A DNA stretch of 64,000 bases from Coturnix japonica (GCF_001577835.2 NC_029525.1:18234016-18298015), one strand, 5' to 3'; positions 16,689-30,632 are shown, counted from the first letter of the stretch. Made by a program: numbers and translations. Notes: generated from the letters alone by a model not told the origin.

Positions 16689-19600
16689 TCAAAGGGCACT
16701 TTGGTCTCTGATGAAGGCAGTCCTCTCGTTGTGCACTTCACACTCCTCAACGTCCGACTCCGAAGGGCCCTCTTCCTGCCAGATGTCGGAGGGCAGCCCC
16801 TTGTAGGAGATGATGCCGCTGTCCAGAGCGTAGACCTTCACTCCCCGCAGGCTGAACCCAGAGCGCACTTGCAGCACCAGGAAGACGGTGATGAAGATGA
16901 CGACGATCAGAACGCAGCTGAGGCTGGCGATGAGAACAAGTGGGTTGGCTGGAGGGGGAGCCTCGGGCTGCCCCTCACCCTCCACCAGAGCGGGGGATGC
17001 TCGGCTGCTCTGCGTCTGGTGGGAGCAGGAGAGGTCCAAGCTGCTGAAGTGGGAGTGCGCGGGGCAGGTCAGGCATTGGTTGGGGCCAGGCCCTGTGCAG
17101 GTGGCGCAGGAGGGGTGGCAGGGCAGGCAGAGCTGGGCTGCGATGGGCTCCATGCTGTTCTCCAGGCTGTAGTGTGTGTTCTGCACGCCAGGTGCGAAGC
17201 CAGGGGGGCAGCGCTTCAGGCAGCTCTTCTGATGCAGGTAGTATCCCTCTTCACAGACTGCAGGAGAGAAGGGTCAGCATGGAGGGGTCACCTGCACACC
17301 CACCCTGCCATGGGAACCTGCACTCACCCACACAGGTCTGGCTGGGGGTCAGGGTCTTGCAGCCGCTGCTCTCCAGCTGGTTGGAGAGCCCAGGGGGGTC
17401 AGTGGCCGTCCCATACAGCACCAGCGTGAACTTGGTCAGCGTTCCTGGAATAACATGGGGTGAGCAACAGCAGTGCACCTGTGGACCTCATACAGGGAGG
17501 GCAGGCACCAACACCACCACAGGCTGCACAGGGGCTGCGGGGACACCACCATGAACAAGTACAGACAGGGTTGTAGCAGACAGGCCACCTCAGAGTCCCC
17601 CCAGACCCATAGCAGCTCTGTCCCCTCCCCAGCCCAGTCACTGCACAGCACCAGGTGCCAGCAGGGCACAGGCCCCGCTCCCACTGCTGCAGCGAGGCGG
17701 TGCCACCAGCCCTACCGTAGTTGTTGGCATCGCTAGTGTTCTCAATCTCCAGCAGCCACTCCCCAGAGGGGTCCTCGTCCCATGAGTGCGTCGTCATGAA
17801 GGCCCAGTCATTGAAGCCATCAGCTGAGTAGTCATGGGGCCTGGGAGAGAAGGGAGTGTGGGTGATACAGCCGGCCATCGGCTGCCAGCTGTCAGCCATC
17901 CCACTGCCCAGATACTGACCTGGCAGCCAGGAGGGTAGAGCGGGTGCCCATGGGGCTGACGAGGTGGATGGCCAGATCCCCCCGCCGGTTATAGGACAGT
18001 GTCAGCCGGGCCTGAGCATGCTCCAGCCGGCTGATGTAGTTGGCCTTCCCCAGGCAGGCGTCAACCTTCCGCCGCACCTCCAGGCGCTTCCCGATGTCCC
18101 TGCCAAGGAACAGAGCGAACCCAGCGCCCCCAGTGAGGCTGAGGCAGAGCACGGGGCTCCACGTGTCCCCAGGAGCTCCCAGCTGCCCTCCAGCTCCGCA
18201 ATAAGTGGTGGAGCAGGAGATAATCCCGGGGCAGCTGACAGCCTCCCTCCACCTCCAGGATGGGGCCAGCAGCAGGCAACCAAGCAGCACATCCCAACTC
18301 CCAGGAAACCAGGGGCAAGGAGGGTTTTGCTCTGCTGAGCACGCGTTGAATTGCACTCTGTGCCAGCTGTGAATGGGGCCTTTCTTCAGCAGCCAGGGGC
18401 CAGCTCCACCCCTGCACGGCACGGCCAGGGATGGACAGGCACGGCCCGCCATGGCCTGCAGCTCAGCAGCCCTGCTGCTGGCACAGGACACGGCCACACG
18501 GGGTGGGGATGGGCAGGGATGGGGCTGGCGCCTGCCCACAGGGCCCAGACCCAGGGGAGCAGGGCAGGGCAGCAGCACAGACAGGACCTATCCCCCCCCA
18601 GCCCAGGGCCTGCCCCCCAGGCCTGGCACCGCCGTGTCCGCAGTCGGGACTCGGCAGATGCTGTGCTGAGGCAGTGGCCAAGCAGGAGTAAAAGGAGCTT
18701 CTGTCTGACCCCTGAAAGCCCCTCTGTCTGGTGATGACTTGCATTGGCTGCTCCCAAAACCACGGCGTCCCAGCCCAGCAGCCTACTGGCTGCATCCTGC
18801 CCAGCCTGGCTGTAGCGGTTGGTATCCAGAGCAGTTCTGTGCTCCCCAGCCCTGCCCAGCAGCAGAACCCAGCACCCTCCCGTTCCCTGCTGGGTGCTGA
18901 GTGCCTCCGTGGCTCCTGCACAGGGCCGCGCATGGGGCAGATGCCAGGCAGTGCCCGCATGGGCTCCCCAGCACTCACTTGGGCTCCGTGAGGATGTCGA
19001 CGACACATTTCCTCTGAGGTCCCACTGTGATCCACTTCCTGGCCAGGCTTACCATGGCCCCGGCGTCCAGCAGGCCGTAGCCGTAGGAGTGGCTGACTGT
19101 GGGGACAGCAGGTCAGTGCTGCACCCTGAGGCCTCCTGAACCGCAGGGCTGTGGTGGGCACCCAGCCCCTGCCCCCCGGTACCTTTGCGGCCAACGCCGT
19201 TGGTGACCCAGTCATTGGCATTGAGGTGAGCTGGCTTCGAGGTCTGCACCACCAGGTGCTGCATGTCCCTCCACGTTAGGTTCTTGCTGCAGGGAGACGT
19301 GAGGCTTAGGAACCAGCACGAGGCACCCCTGCAGCCCCCAGCCTGGCCCCGCTCCATGCCCAGCCTTACTTTGCCTCCAGGGCAAGAGCAATGATCCCAG
19401 CAGCAAGAGGTGCAGATGCTGACGTCCCCGTGTGCGATTCGGTGCACTTCTGCCTCAGGTCAGTTGTCACCTGCAAGGAAAGGACCCGCTCAGCTGGTGC
19501 CATGCCCCCCAGTCCTTCCCATGCACCCCGACCCCACAGCCCCTCAGGGCACTCACAATCTGCTTCTCATTCTGGTTGCCACTACTGTAGGTGGTGGCGA

Positions 19601-22600
19601 GGGTGGAGGAGCAGGCCTCGCTGTACCAGGGTACGTTGCCATACTGCGTGGTGCTGCTGATGGACAGCGTGTAGATGCTGTTGGTGTAACCATCACAGTT
19701 GCAGCTGTCGTGTTCACGGCCCCCATTTCCGGATGCCCAGACAAAGATGGAGCCCAGCCCCCCGCGTCCCTGACAACAAAGGCAGAGTGAGCCCTGGTGC
19801 CCGTGCAGCACGCAGCTCATGGCACACCGAGCACCACAGGGCATGGCCGGCAGCTGGGACCCAGCGAGAGGCACGGCACTCCCAGCTGATGCGGCGGGAT
19901 GCGGACACAGGAGCTGCCCCAGATGGCACCGGTGTCGGAGGCACTGCAGCATTGGTTGTCCCAGGATCAGATGTCCTTCTCTGCTCAGAAGTCACCCAGG
20001 CTGGCCGCAGGGTTGTGTGTAACTCACAGCACCCTGCAGCCCCATGGCAGCTACGCAGAGTGCTACTGAGTGCCACGGTTCTGCTCACAGTGCGTGGGGC
20101 AATGCTGGTGCCATGTGGGGATCTGCCAGCAACATGCCCACATTTCCATGTGGGGAATCCCAGGCAGAACACAGCATAGGGCTGCACCACAGCCATGCTG
20201 AGGCTGAGCTGACAGCTGGGGACAGTGGGGAAGGACAGGTGGTGGCAGGGGTGAGGTGAGCGGCAGAGCCAGGCAGGGCCCAGCGGGGCTCCAGGGAGGG
20301 ACTGCTCCACTTCACGTGAGCTTTCAGAGCACAGAGAACAGGGCAGCTCCAGTGAGAGGAGCACCCTGAGCAGGAGGGGCCCTGACTCAAAGCTGTAGTG
20401 CAGGAAGAACCAGAAAAACCAACAGAGCCTGATCCCGAAGATGGGCCAGGAGACAGCTCACAGCAGGAAGGCCGTCACAACATGAGAGGCCCGAGGAAGC
20501 AGGAGCCGAGCTGGCCCCAGGAAACCAGCACTCACCTGGCTGACCCCTCGGAAGAAAGCCTCCTCTGCCAGCCGGGCTGGGCCATCCACTGTCTTGCCAT
20601 CGTCCTCAGGGCCCCAGCTGGCACTGTAGATGTGGATGTGGTTGGGATTGAGGCCCAGGGAATGGGCCTCCACTGCATCCGTCACCTCCCCATCCAGCAT
20701 GCGCACGCCTGGGGCAAGAGAGCAGACATCACGGGTGGCCACGCACCACAGAGAAGAGGTGCTGCCAGCAAGGGCTCTCAGTGCCGCTGGAGCTGCAGGC
20801 TGTTGCAGGCCGCCCTGGCAGCAACACTAAGGGAGCAGACACCTGCTGCAGGCTCTGCTCCTGATGCAGGACAAGGTGGCACCCACCTCCAATCCGGGCA
20901 TTGTAAGCCACGCCAACGCCACAGATCCCATTGTTTGCTACAGCTGCGACTTCCCCAGCGCATCGAGTGCCATGCCTGCAGTTAGAACAGCACCAAGCAC
21001 TCAGGTGGGCAGTGAAGAGCATGGTGCTGAACACCAGCTGCAGATGGAGGGGTTGGCACCCAGACTGTCTCCCTTCCCCCAAATGGGGTGGCTGACCAAG
21101 CCCAACCCATAGAGATGGGCACTGCAGAGCTGTGTCTGCTCTGCTCTGGGGAGGAGCACAGCACAATCTGTGCTAGCTCTGGGTAGCCCCAAAGGATATT
21201 ACTGGTGTCAGAAAATGAGGGGGGGTTCTGCATTGGGCATCACCCCCACACCCTCCCGAAATCCACAAGGGCCAGTGCTGCCCACTGAGAACTGGCTATA
21301 CCTGGACTCTGCCATCCTCACCTGTTGTCATTCATCTGTGTGTAACGGGGCTGTGGGTCTGGGTCCTGGTCATTGACATCAAAGCTTGCCCCTGGATCCT
21401 GGAAGGCAGACCTGGCAGTCAGAAGTGCCTGCCTTGGCCAGCAAGTCCCACCTCCCCAGTGTCATGCTGGTACCATGTGCCCCAGTGCCAAACTGAGTCA
21501 GGGTGCAGGCTTCTGACTTGTCCCTGTTGCTGTCCACTACATGCCCCCATGGCATGCATGAACCCTGCACCTGCACCATGCAGCTCTGGGGTTTCATTGA
21601 GCAGGTACCAGCCCAGCACAGGCTCCTGTGCACCACCCAGGGATTGCCCCACACTTACGTAGTTGGCCTCCAGGTCAGGGTGGTTCTTCTCAATGCCATC
21701 ATCCAGGATGGAAACCACAATGCCCTTGCCCGTGTAACCCTGCTCCCAGGCCTGACGCACGTTCAGGTCCCGCTGGTTTGTGTTGTACTGCAGAAGGAAG
21801 TCCTGACACTGTCAGCCATGCCCAACTGCCGACGCTGTGATGGGCATCACAGACAAGAGCAGGTGCCACCTCCACACCCCTCACTCCACACTCACCAGGT
21901 ACCACTGCTGCGGGAACTTGGGGTCTGTGGGCTCCATGAAAATGTCTCGCTTGGTCCTGCGCTTTGCCACCTGCTGCTCAAGCCAGTGCACCTGGTGCAG
22001 AGAGGGCATGAGGATCCCCCTGCTCCCACCGCCCTCCTTGTGCCCAGAAAGCAGCCAACAGTGCCAGCGCTGCAGCATTCCAACCAGTCAACAGCCCAGG
22101 GCCCTCCCGGCCTCCACTGCCCTCAGCCTCATTGCCACAGGCTCTGGCCCAGAGGAGCACACAAGGCAGAGCACCGAGCTCTGCACATTGCTGAGTTTCT
22201 GGCAGCCACCACGCTGCACGCCCTGCTGCACTTGGGGCAGGTGGACCGTGTGCGTGCCCAGCCACTGGGCTGCAGCCAGAGCATGGGGATATGCTTCCAT
22301 CCTGCCACAAAGTCAGGCTGGGAGCCCCAGGCAAGGGGATGGAAAGCCCTCCAGGGGGCTACGGCTGCCCCGTGCCCACAGCAGCTGCAGGCAGCAATGC
22401 TGTCTCTACCTCCCTCTGCCCTTGCTGGTAACATGCCAGGCTCCCTGCTCCTGCGGGCAGCCCCCTACCACCTACCTGTGGCTCCCGTGCCAAACGGCTG
22501 TGCCAGGGCTGGTGGGGTGAAAGGGAGCGCTTCACCACGCCGCGGTGCTGGAAGTGGTAATAGTCGCCAAAAATCTGGAGCAAAAGAAGCAACAGGATAG

Positions 22601-25600
22601 ATATGAGTGTCCAGCTTTCCCATTCCCCCACTGGCACCCTCAGCTCCAAACACCGATAAGTCTCTAACACTCCAACTAAGCTGCAGCCAGGGCAGGGGAA
22701 GCTGAGCCCCAGTTCTTCCTTATGTTTGCCTTAGATAGGGCACTCTCTGAGCACCCAGGAAGCTCTAATTCCTAATCTTTGTATATGTCCCAGGGAGAAG
22801 TGTCACTGCCAGCTATGGAGCCATGCAATGCTGTCCCGGCTCAGCCCCCAGATATGAGAGTGTAGCTTAGGCTCAAGGCAGCTACATGGCCACCAGCATG
22901 GCCCCAGCTGGCCCAGGATGCCTTCCAGCCTCCCCGCTGGTTATTTTTAAACCTGAAGCCTTGTCCAGTCCCGCCATGTCCTCACCCTTTCCCGCATGTC
23001 CTGCAGGCCAAGTGGGCTCTGCTTTCACCCACCCACTGGCAGCCAGGGCATAACCCCAGCGCCCAGACTGCTGAGGACCGAGGTGAGAGGACGATCCTCC
23101 CTCTGAGCACCCCAGGCTGCAGCACAGCAGCTTGGTTACCTTTAAGGACAGCCCCAAACACTTATCAGACCTCTGCCAGATGTGTGTCATCATCCTGGCC
23201 AGCACACAGCCAGCCTGAGCCAGGCAGTGGTAGGAAGGATGCCCTGCGTGGCCAAGAGGAACCCACAACCCCAAGGCAGCAAACCCCAAGTGCCACACTT
23301 CACCCCAAAGCTTCTCAGTGCTCTTCAGGGTGCAGGAACACACCCCAGCACCTGTAGTGGAGCACATTCAACACCCTCCCCCCCCACTCCTGCCTGGAGT
23401 CACAGGCAGCAAGACAAGGCCCTGCCCAGGGTGGGGAATCACTCACCCAGCACATCTGGGGTGAGACACCTCTGTGCCAGACTGGCTCCCAACGCCCTCA
23501 CCCCTCCACAGGAATGAACAGAGCCCCGATTGTTCTGCAAGGAGAGCTTGGCTCTGCCCGGTCACTCGGCTGGATTAGGTCTGCACAGACACTGCGGTGA
23601 CAGCCAGGAGCTGCCAGCCCACGCGCTGCCATCCTAATCCCCACAGTCCCTGTCCTCAGCAAGGACAGCACTGCCCCCAGCCCCACACAGCCCCGCTGCT
23701 CCATGTGCCACGTGTCAGTGCTGATCCTGTGTGAGCAGCGTCAACTCGCACAGCTCACCCCATACAGCCCACGAACGCTCCTTGCCTCTGTCCCACATCC
23801 CGCAGACACCGTCCATTTGGTCCTCTGCGAGGCCACTGGCCCCAGGCACACGCCCGCAGACTGTGATCCATTCCCAGCTCCTCCATCCCTGCTGGCCCAG
23901 GGGACCACAGTCCCACGGCCACCGCCCAGCCCGGCTCTGCGGGCAGAGGTGGGGCTGGGGCACGGCAGAACAGCACATCTCTGAGGGCAGCACCCAGGCA
24001 CCCACGGAGGGCAGGGTCCTCCCAGACACAGATCCGGGCCTCTCCCTGGGGCACAGCCATTACAGCCTGCTCCTCCCACCCTCTCCCAGCCGCATCCTGT
24101 CCTGCTGCAACAGCACCCAGGGAACAACTTCTGGGGAGCACAGTGTGAGCACTCAGACACCTCCACCAGCTCCCAGTCCCATCCCGCAGCACAGACACCA
24201 GGATGGGCTCCAGGGTGGCAGAGACGTGCCCAGACCCACACCTCCAGCTCAGCTGAGCCCACATCTCCCTGCAGGGTCTCTGCTGTGTGCTCTGCTGTGC
24301 GTCTGCTCCACCACAGCTGGACACTAGGCAGGCTGGGAGCCAGGGGGCCGAAGGCAGCTCAGCCCTATGTCCCATACTCAGGGGTCTCAGAGGGACCTGG
24401 CCCACCAGAATGAGCCCAAATCTCTTCTGGAAGAGCTTGACTTGCACCCTTCCTTCCATCATGCTCATGAAGGACCACGGGCTCCCTGAACAAGCTGCAC
24501 CCACAGCCATGCCAGGGCCACATTCGGGTGGCAGGACGAGTCATGGCCAGTTGCCATGGCGGTCATCCTCCCACACTCCCAGCAGCTGGATCCCAGCAAG
24601 GTCCTGACACCGCAGCCACAAGTTGTGCAACTTCCTCTGGGATTTCACCCCTTGCTTCCTTCCTGCCAGAGCCAGCGTGGCCCAGCCAAGTGCTTGGCCT
24701 TGGGAGAGTGGGCTCTGTGTGCAGGGGGCCTCAGTGCTCACCACAGCATCCACACTGTGCCACATGGTGCCAGCAGAACCACGCAGGCTCTGATCTGCCA
24801 GCTGCCAGTCCCACCATTCACACCAACCCCACAGCTCCCAACATTCTGACCTGGCCCCGGGGTTCACCCCAGGCTCCATGCGGCAGCACCCAGCTCCCTC
24901 CAACCCAATGGCCCCAGAGGGCCTGGCCAATGAGAATGGCACATGACACAGGACAAGGTCGTGTTCCCTGCCCACAGCTCCACAGCCACAGCCAGCCTGA
25001 AGAGCTGAGCCCTGGGGAACAGCCAGGACCACGAGGAACACAGTCCCACACACCCCAAGCTCTTCCCACCCAGCTGCAGGGATGGCACTGACACAGCCCC
25101 ATTCCCACATTAGCTGATGGCAGAGAAAGCTGAGTGTAGCGGGACCTGCTGACACAGGGCTGCTGAAGGGCAGCACAAGGGCTAAGGACACACGGTGCCA
25201 TCAGACCCTCTGCCCCAGCGGAGCCTGGAGCCGCACTGTGCTCAGCCACATCTCACCTTCAGTAACATATAGCAACCTCAGCACTCCCACTCTGAGATGG
25301 GCTTTTCCCCCTTCCACCTCCCACAGGCAGCGCATTCTATGCCATGCTGTCCCCTGCCTGGCCTGCAGCAGAGTGATGGGGAACACCAGCCCCACGGTGA
25401 AAGGGGAGCGAGGGACTTACCGGGCCCAGGTTAAGGAATCCATGCTTCCTAGCCAGCCGGTCGGCCTCCAGCGGCCCAGCAGGGACGAGCACAGCCCAGG
25501 TGTTGGTGTAAATGCGCTGGGCCAACACCTCTTGGGCCAGGAGAGTGAGGGCAACCACCAGAGTCCAGAGCAGGAGCAGCGAGCAGGGCCTCAGATCCAT
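16689..25600 (-). CDS. FURIN: Furin proprotein convertase, complete, 15 coding exons
   Basis: Calcium-dependent serine endoprotease of the trans-Golgi and endosomes, cleaving after R-X-K/R-R. Exons, 5' to 3': 25421-25600, 22476-22574, 21896-21991, 21659-21787, 21322-21398, 20887-20975, 20536-20708, 19557-19769, 19370-19470, 19183-19286, 18979-19096, 17920-18099, 17716-17840, 17328-17444, 16689-17257. They give 789 aa (human 794). Signal peptide at about 1-27. The propeptide has an internal site RGVVKR and ends at RRTKR (Arg108). The subtilisin triad is Asp154 (SILDDGIE), His195 (RHGTRCAG) and Ser369 (GTSASAPLA), with oxyanion Asn296 (ASGNGG). P domain follows at about 440-575, then a Cys-rich segment, a transmembrane helix ([20 protein letters not shown]) and a cytosolic tail with YKGL. 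The tail acidic cluster reads [10 protein letters not shown], unlike human PSDSEEDE. The ATG exon carries about 200 nt of 5' UTR (to 25,799). Intron 1 of the coding part (22,575-25,420) holds nothing recognisable. Confidence 0.98.
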
Positions 25601-26519
25601 CAGAGTATCGGGGGTCTTCTACCAGAGCACGAGGTGCAGGCAGTGGCGGCTCCCACGTCAGCGCCCTGCAGCACACCGGGCCCCGCTCTGCCCCGCTGGA
25701 CCCTGCACAGCCCAGCAGACCATGGGGACGAGGCCGTGACGGTGGCAGGAGGGCGACAGCGGACACAGAGCACCGGGATGGCAGCACGAGCAGCACGACC
25801 TGCGGGAGAAAAGGGGGTCAGAACGGGACTGGGCTCTGCCAGCACCACTGCGGCCCACAGCTCAGAGCTACCAGGAGGGCTCTGCAGCGGCACAGAGCTG
25901 CTGTTTACCTCACTTATTGCCCAATGTGTACTTAAGCTCTAAGCTCACAACCATGGGAGGCAGAGCGGGAGACGGGCACAGAAAGAGGGGTGGAAATGGA
26001 GCCCGTGCTTCCTGCTGCCGCCCAGCACAGACAGGGGACAGGGCACGGGGCAGGGAGCTGCCAGGTGAGCCCCGATGGCTCGTGCCAGGAGGTACAAGAT
26101 GCTCCAGGTGCTGAGCTGAGGATCTGAGCACCAGCTCCTGGAGGGGGAGCAGCTGTAGCCCCTGTCCCTGAAGGCAGAGACCTCTGGGCACCACGGGGTG
26201 GTTCCCTGGGGACACGTGGGGCTCCCAGACAGAAACACACCAGCTGCAGTGGGGAAACAGGACAGCACAAGGAGGAGCAGCAGCAGCAGCCCTCGCCTCA
26301 GCTCGCAGCGCCCCGGGCCCAGCAGCTTTGCTAGCAGGAAACAATTTGGCCAACGATGCTGAGTTGCCTGTCACCATCCACAGCTCTGCCCTTCCCCAGG
26401 AGCACAACATGGTGACACCGGGGTGACTCATCTCCAAAACAGGGAGGAAACAGGCAGAGGGACCGGGAAAAAGGTGCACCATCACCTCCGGCAGCACCGT
26501 GCGGCCAGCGGATACCTGG

Positions 26520-27700
26520 GGTGCAGGGAGGGCTTAGGAGGAGGCAGAGCGTGAGCGAGGGGCCGGGCAGCGCTGGGGGCCGCAGGCAGCGCCCTCGGCA
26601 GCGCACGAAGGAGCCCGGAGCAGCGCGGCAGCCCGACGGCGGGCAGGAGCAGCGGGCCGGGGCTGTGCCACGGCCTAAAGCACCGCTCGCAGCGGGCAGC
26701 GCTCCCCGAGCCCCGGCGGACACGAGCAGCGGCCAAAGAGGAGAGGGAGGCACAGCCCGAGGGGGCTCCGCGTGCCGGCGTCCGTCCCCCGCCCCGAGCC
26801 ACGCACCGGGACGGCTCTCCCCGCCCGGAGTTCTGCCCGCCGCCCCGCAGCGCTCCGTCCGTCCCGGGGCAACGAACGGCGACGCGGCCTCGGGCCCGGA
26901 GCGCCCCGCGGGGCTGCGGAGCGGAGCGGAGCGCCGGGACCCGACCGGGCGGATCTCGCCCCGCGGGCGGCGGGGGCGGAGTGCTGCGGGGTGGGGGCGG
27001 CGGCGCAGCCCGAGGGGGCTCCTGGTGGCGGCCGCACCTCCGCCTCCTCCCGCCGCCCCCCGAGCCGCCCCCCCCGCCCGGAGCTGTCAGACCCGGCCCG
27101 GCCGCCCCCGGCCCTTACCGCGGCGGCGCCGCCCGTCTGTCTGTCCCGTCCCTCCGGTGGCCCGGGCCCTTCTGTCGGTGCCGCCGCGTCACGGCGCGGG
27201 GCAACCCCGAGCGCCCGCCCCGGAGCCGGGCCCGGCCCAGGCAGGGGCGGCCGGGGCGGGCGGCGGGGCCGCTTGTTTACCTCGCGCAGCTGTCAGCGCC
27301 GCCCGCTCGGCCCCGCTCGGCTCGGCCGCCACGGCGCACCCGGCCCGGCCCGGCACGGCACGGCGCGGCTCGGCCGCCGCTCCGCCGGGCGCCGCCGGAT
27401 GCCGTCACCGCCGCCCGCCCCGCCCGCCCCGCCACGGCACCGGCGCTGCGGGCCTCGGGGCGGCCCCGCGTGCGGCCCGGCCGGATCCGGAGCGAGGTCG
27501 GGGCTCGGACCCGCCGACCGCCTCCCGGGGCCGCGGGGCTCCGAGGGCAGCGGCCGGACGGAGCCGGGCAGCGGAGCCGCCTCGTGCCGGCCGGGATCCC
27601 GCGGGGAGCGCTGCCCGAACGCGGAGCGAGGAGCCGCGGGGCCGGTTGTAAAGGAGCGGGAGGCGCCGCGGCATCACTGAGCGTGGAAAAGCCCGGCCGA
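26520..27700 (-). promoter_or_regulatory. FURIN: FURIN CpG-island promoter with a noncoding first exon
   Basis: Dense CpG sequence upstream of the ATG exon, which itself begins at an acceptor near 25,799. On the minus strand GCG|GTAAGG (GT at 27,117-27,118) is a good donor for a noncoding first exon lying at about 27,119-27,300. Mammalian FURIN uses several alternative first exons; I can support one here. The exact start site is not visible. Confidence 0.55.
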
Positions 27701-30436
27701 CAGAAGGAGCCTCCGGCCGGTTCTGCTTCCAGGGGAGACCCTTCCGCCCGGGGGTCACACTGCGGCCCCCCGTGCACGGCTGTGCCGGCCGGGAGCAGCG
27801 GCAGAGCAGAAAGCAGCGGCCTCGGACTGACCTGGGTGCTCCGTGCTGCACGGGGCTCTGCGGGCACCCGGCGGGAGCAGCCCTTATATCTCCTGACAGA
27901 GGAGGAAGTCACCAAGGTACCCATCGCATCGGAGCGGTGGCAGTCGCACAGGAAGCAGTCACCTTGGTTACTGCAATGCTCAGAACAGCACAGAAAATCT
28001 GGCACAGGGTCGCTTTCTTCATTAAAGCGGGTTAATGGTGCAGGGCAGCTCCGCTGTGCAGTGCAGCACCAGGCGTGGGCTCCAGGTGAACTCTGCGCAA
28101 TGCTCCGCATCCACCCCACACCTGCGAGGGCGAGGAGGCCCCACGCAGCCCCTGCTCTGCAGGCCCCCAGAGCCTGCCCCAGCCCTGCCCCGTGGTTTTG
28201 CTTCAGGGCCGTGCTGAGGAGCCCGGCTGCAGCCCGTGGGGATGAAACCACGCACGTGGGCCTCGTGACACACCAGAGTGCAGCCAACAAAGGCCTCTTG
28301 TCCCACCGCTTATCTCAGCGCTCCGGGGCAGGGGAGCGGGAAGTACCTCTGTGTTGCACAAGCTGTTGGCGTTGGATGCGCACGGCCGCTCCTCCTGCCA
28401 AAAATAACACCACGCACCTGGAGGGCCGGCACCTGTGGGAGCACAAACCCTCCTTGTGAGCGTTCCCCTGTTTCAATGGCCTGGATTTGGAGGCCTCAGC
28501 ACGTCCCAGGCTGTGCCAGCAGCGTGTGGCACAGCAACGTATGCCCCACAATGTCCCAGGCCACACAGCGTCCCATGCCCCCCCCCCATGGAACTACACA
28601 CAGCAATCAATAGAAACCCACTTTCGTGGAAAATAAGGTCAATGTTTGGCTTTGTGGTTACAGGTTACACAACCGCCAGCTGTGCGATGGCTGCTGGCAC
28701 TTTGCAGAAGGCAGCACTGCGCCAGGCACCCCCACCTGGGGGTGGGCTCAGAGACACCACTGCGCTGGGAGGAAGCGGGCAGCAGGGCAGGGAGATGGGG
28801 TAGGAAGGTCTGCGCGCACACAGAGCTGAGAAAGCCAAAGTGAAGGTAGCGGTGGCAGACGGGACAGCGGCTCAGCCCGGCGGTGCTCACTGAGCGGCCT
28901 CAGGGGGAGTGCGGGGAGCCTGGGCTGCCGCGGGGGCTGCGCTGCACGTGGCTGCGGTGGGATGGGAGGCTCTGCCCGCCCCGCACTCCCAGACACAACA
29001 TCGGGCCGGGGATCCGGCGCTGACCTTGCCCCGCGGTGCAGCCTGCAGACAAACAGCAGCGGCACAACGTGTCTCTGTAACTTTATCTGCCTTCTGCCTT
29101 TGTCATCAATTGCCACGAGGCTGCTGAAGTATCACAGCTGCCATCTCCAGCCCCCATCTGCTCTGCAGCCACCCAGGGGAAAGGAAGCCCACCCGATCTG
29201 AGTGCGCTGCATGGGTTCTGAGCACACTTTGATTGCAGGACAGGCAGCAGAGCCCACACACTGCCCCCAAAGCCCCCTCACCACGTGCTCTAGCAGGCTG
29301 GGGGCATTCTCAGCTGTATCAGCCTGCGTCCCCTGCCCCAGACAGCCCAAACACCGCCTCTGCCACTCCCAGCCCCTCACTCCTGCTGCAGCCGTGTGCG
29401 GCTCCGTGGGACACAGGGCAGAGAAGCACACCAAAGGGTCAGGGCTGCTTCTTGTCACCGCATCAAACCCCTGAGGCACAGCATCGAAGCCAGCCAGGAA
29501 GCATTTTCCTGTTTGCTGAGGTCTTGAGTTTAGCTTCACCTGATCAGGACACGATGTGCTTTGTGTGCAATTCCTAAGCTTTCCTGTAACCATTGTGCCT
29601 AATTGTTTCACTCACTGAGTCATACATTGAAGCTCGCTCCTTGCCATGGTGACACGGGAACCATTAGGTAGGAACACGCTGTGATAACCACACAAAATTG
29701 ATATCTCAGCTGATGACTGGGAGCGGAGCAGGAGCTGGGCACAGAGCTCTAATTGTCATCGGGACATCAAGGCCAGGAACACCAGGAAGGACTTGCCTAC
29801 CCCCAAGCACTGCTGCTGCAGGAGCACAAAGCCACCAGTGCCCGAGGCAGCGGGACAACTGCAGCACTGGGGTCTGGCTGCACGCACAGCAGAATCACAG
29901 GGACCCTGGAGCGGCCAAAAGCTCTGCCTGGGCCTGCTCAGTGGCAGCTCTTCTCCTGCCACAGCACCAGCAGGGTCAGGCTTACCCAGGAGCTGTTGTG
30001 CCCAGGGGACCCACCCTGCCAGCACAAGGGAATGCTGAGGTCAGTCCCCAGGAGCAGGTCTCACTGCCTGGCACCCCCGTGCTGATTTCCCGGAAGATAA
30101 AACCTCTTCCCTTCTTTTGGGGAGGCACCGCAGCGCTGCAGACGCGGTTGTGGTGGCTGGTGACCCAGTTTTTCCTGGCTTCAAGAGAAATCTTATCTCC
30201 TGTGGTTGGCTGCTACCGCGTGGGCAGCTGCTACGAGTTGGCGCTGGGCTGCTTTCCTGCGAAACCCAACTGGTGTGTGAAGGGCTCTGACGTGAGCAGC
30301 AACAGCTGGGGCAGGAAACCTGCCCGCTTCCATGTAGGGGCTGCTCCTGCGGGTAATTCCCTCTGCCCTGGGCCGGTGCTGCGGGAAAGTCCTGGCAGCC
30401 AGAGGGCGGGGGACAGCCCGGGGAGAGCCCTGCAGA
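27701..30436. other. Gene-poor interval between FURIN and MFAP1
   Basis: About 2.7 kb of moderate GC. I found no family-like frame, RNA gene or transposon. Plus-strand frames at 26,981-28,459 and 29,698-30,453 lack domain or codon character. In human, BLM flanks FURIN on this side; nothing like BLM is present. Confidence 0.5.
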
Positions 30437-30632
30437 GCGATGGTAACCGGTAAATTCAGCACCGAGGTACGCCGCGCATTCAGCACGATGGTAACCCGGG
30501 CATTCCAAGCACCGATGGGCAACCCGTTTCAGCACCGTGGTAACCCGTATTCAGCACCGATGTAACCCGGTATTCAGCACCGATGGTAACCCGGTATTCA
30601 GCACCGATGGTAACCCGGTATTCAGCACCGAC
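30437..30632. repeat. 24-bp minisatellite upstream of MFAP1
   Basis: About eight copies of a roughly 24-bp unit built on GCACCGATGGTAACCC plus GGTATTCA. The first copies are diverged and the last three nearly identical, so expansion seems to be at the MFAP1 side. It ends about 450 bp before the MFAP1 ATG. Confidence 0.9.

Noticed and set aside
26981-28459. 492-codon plus-strand open frame over the FURIN CpG island
   Set aside because: Composition is Arg/Pro/Ala/Gly-rich as expected from CpG islands, it has no domain-like segment, and it runs antisense through the FURIN first-exon region. Extreme GC content alone explains the open frame.
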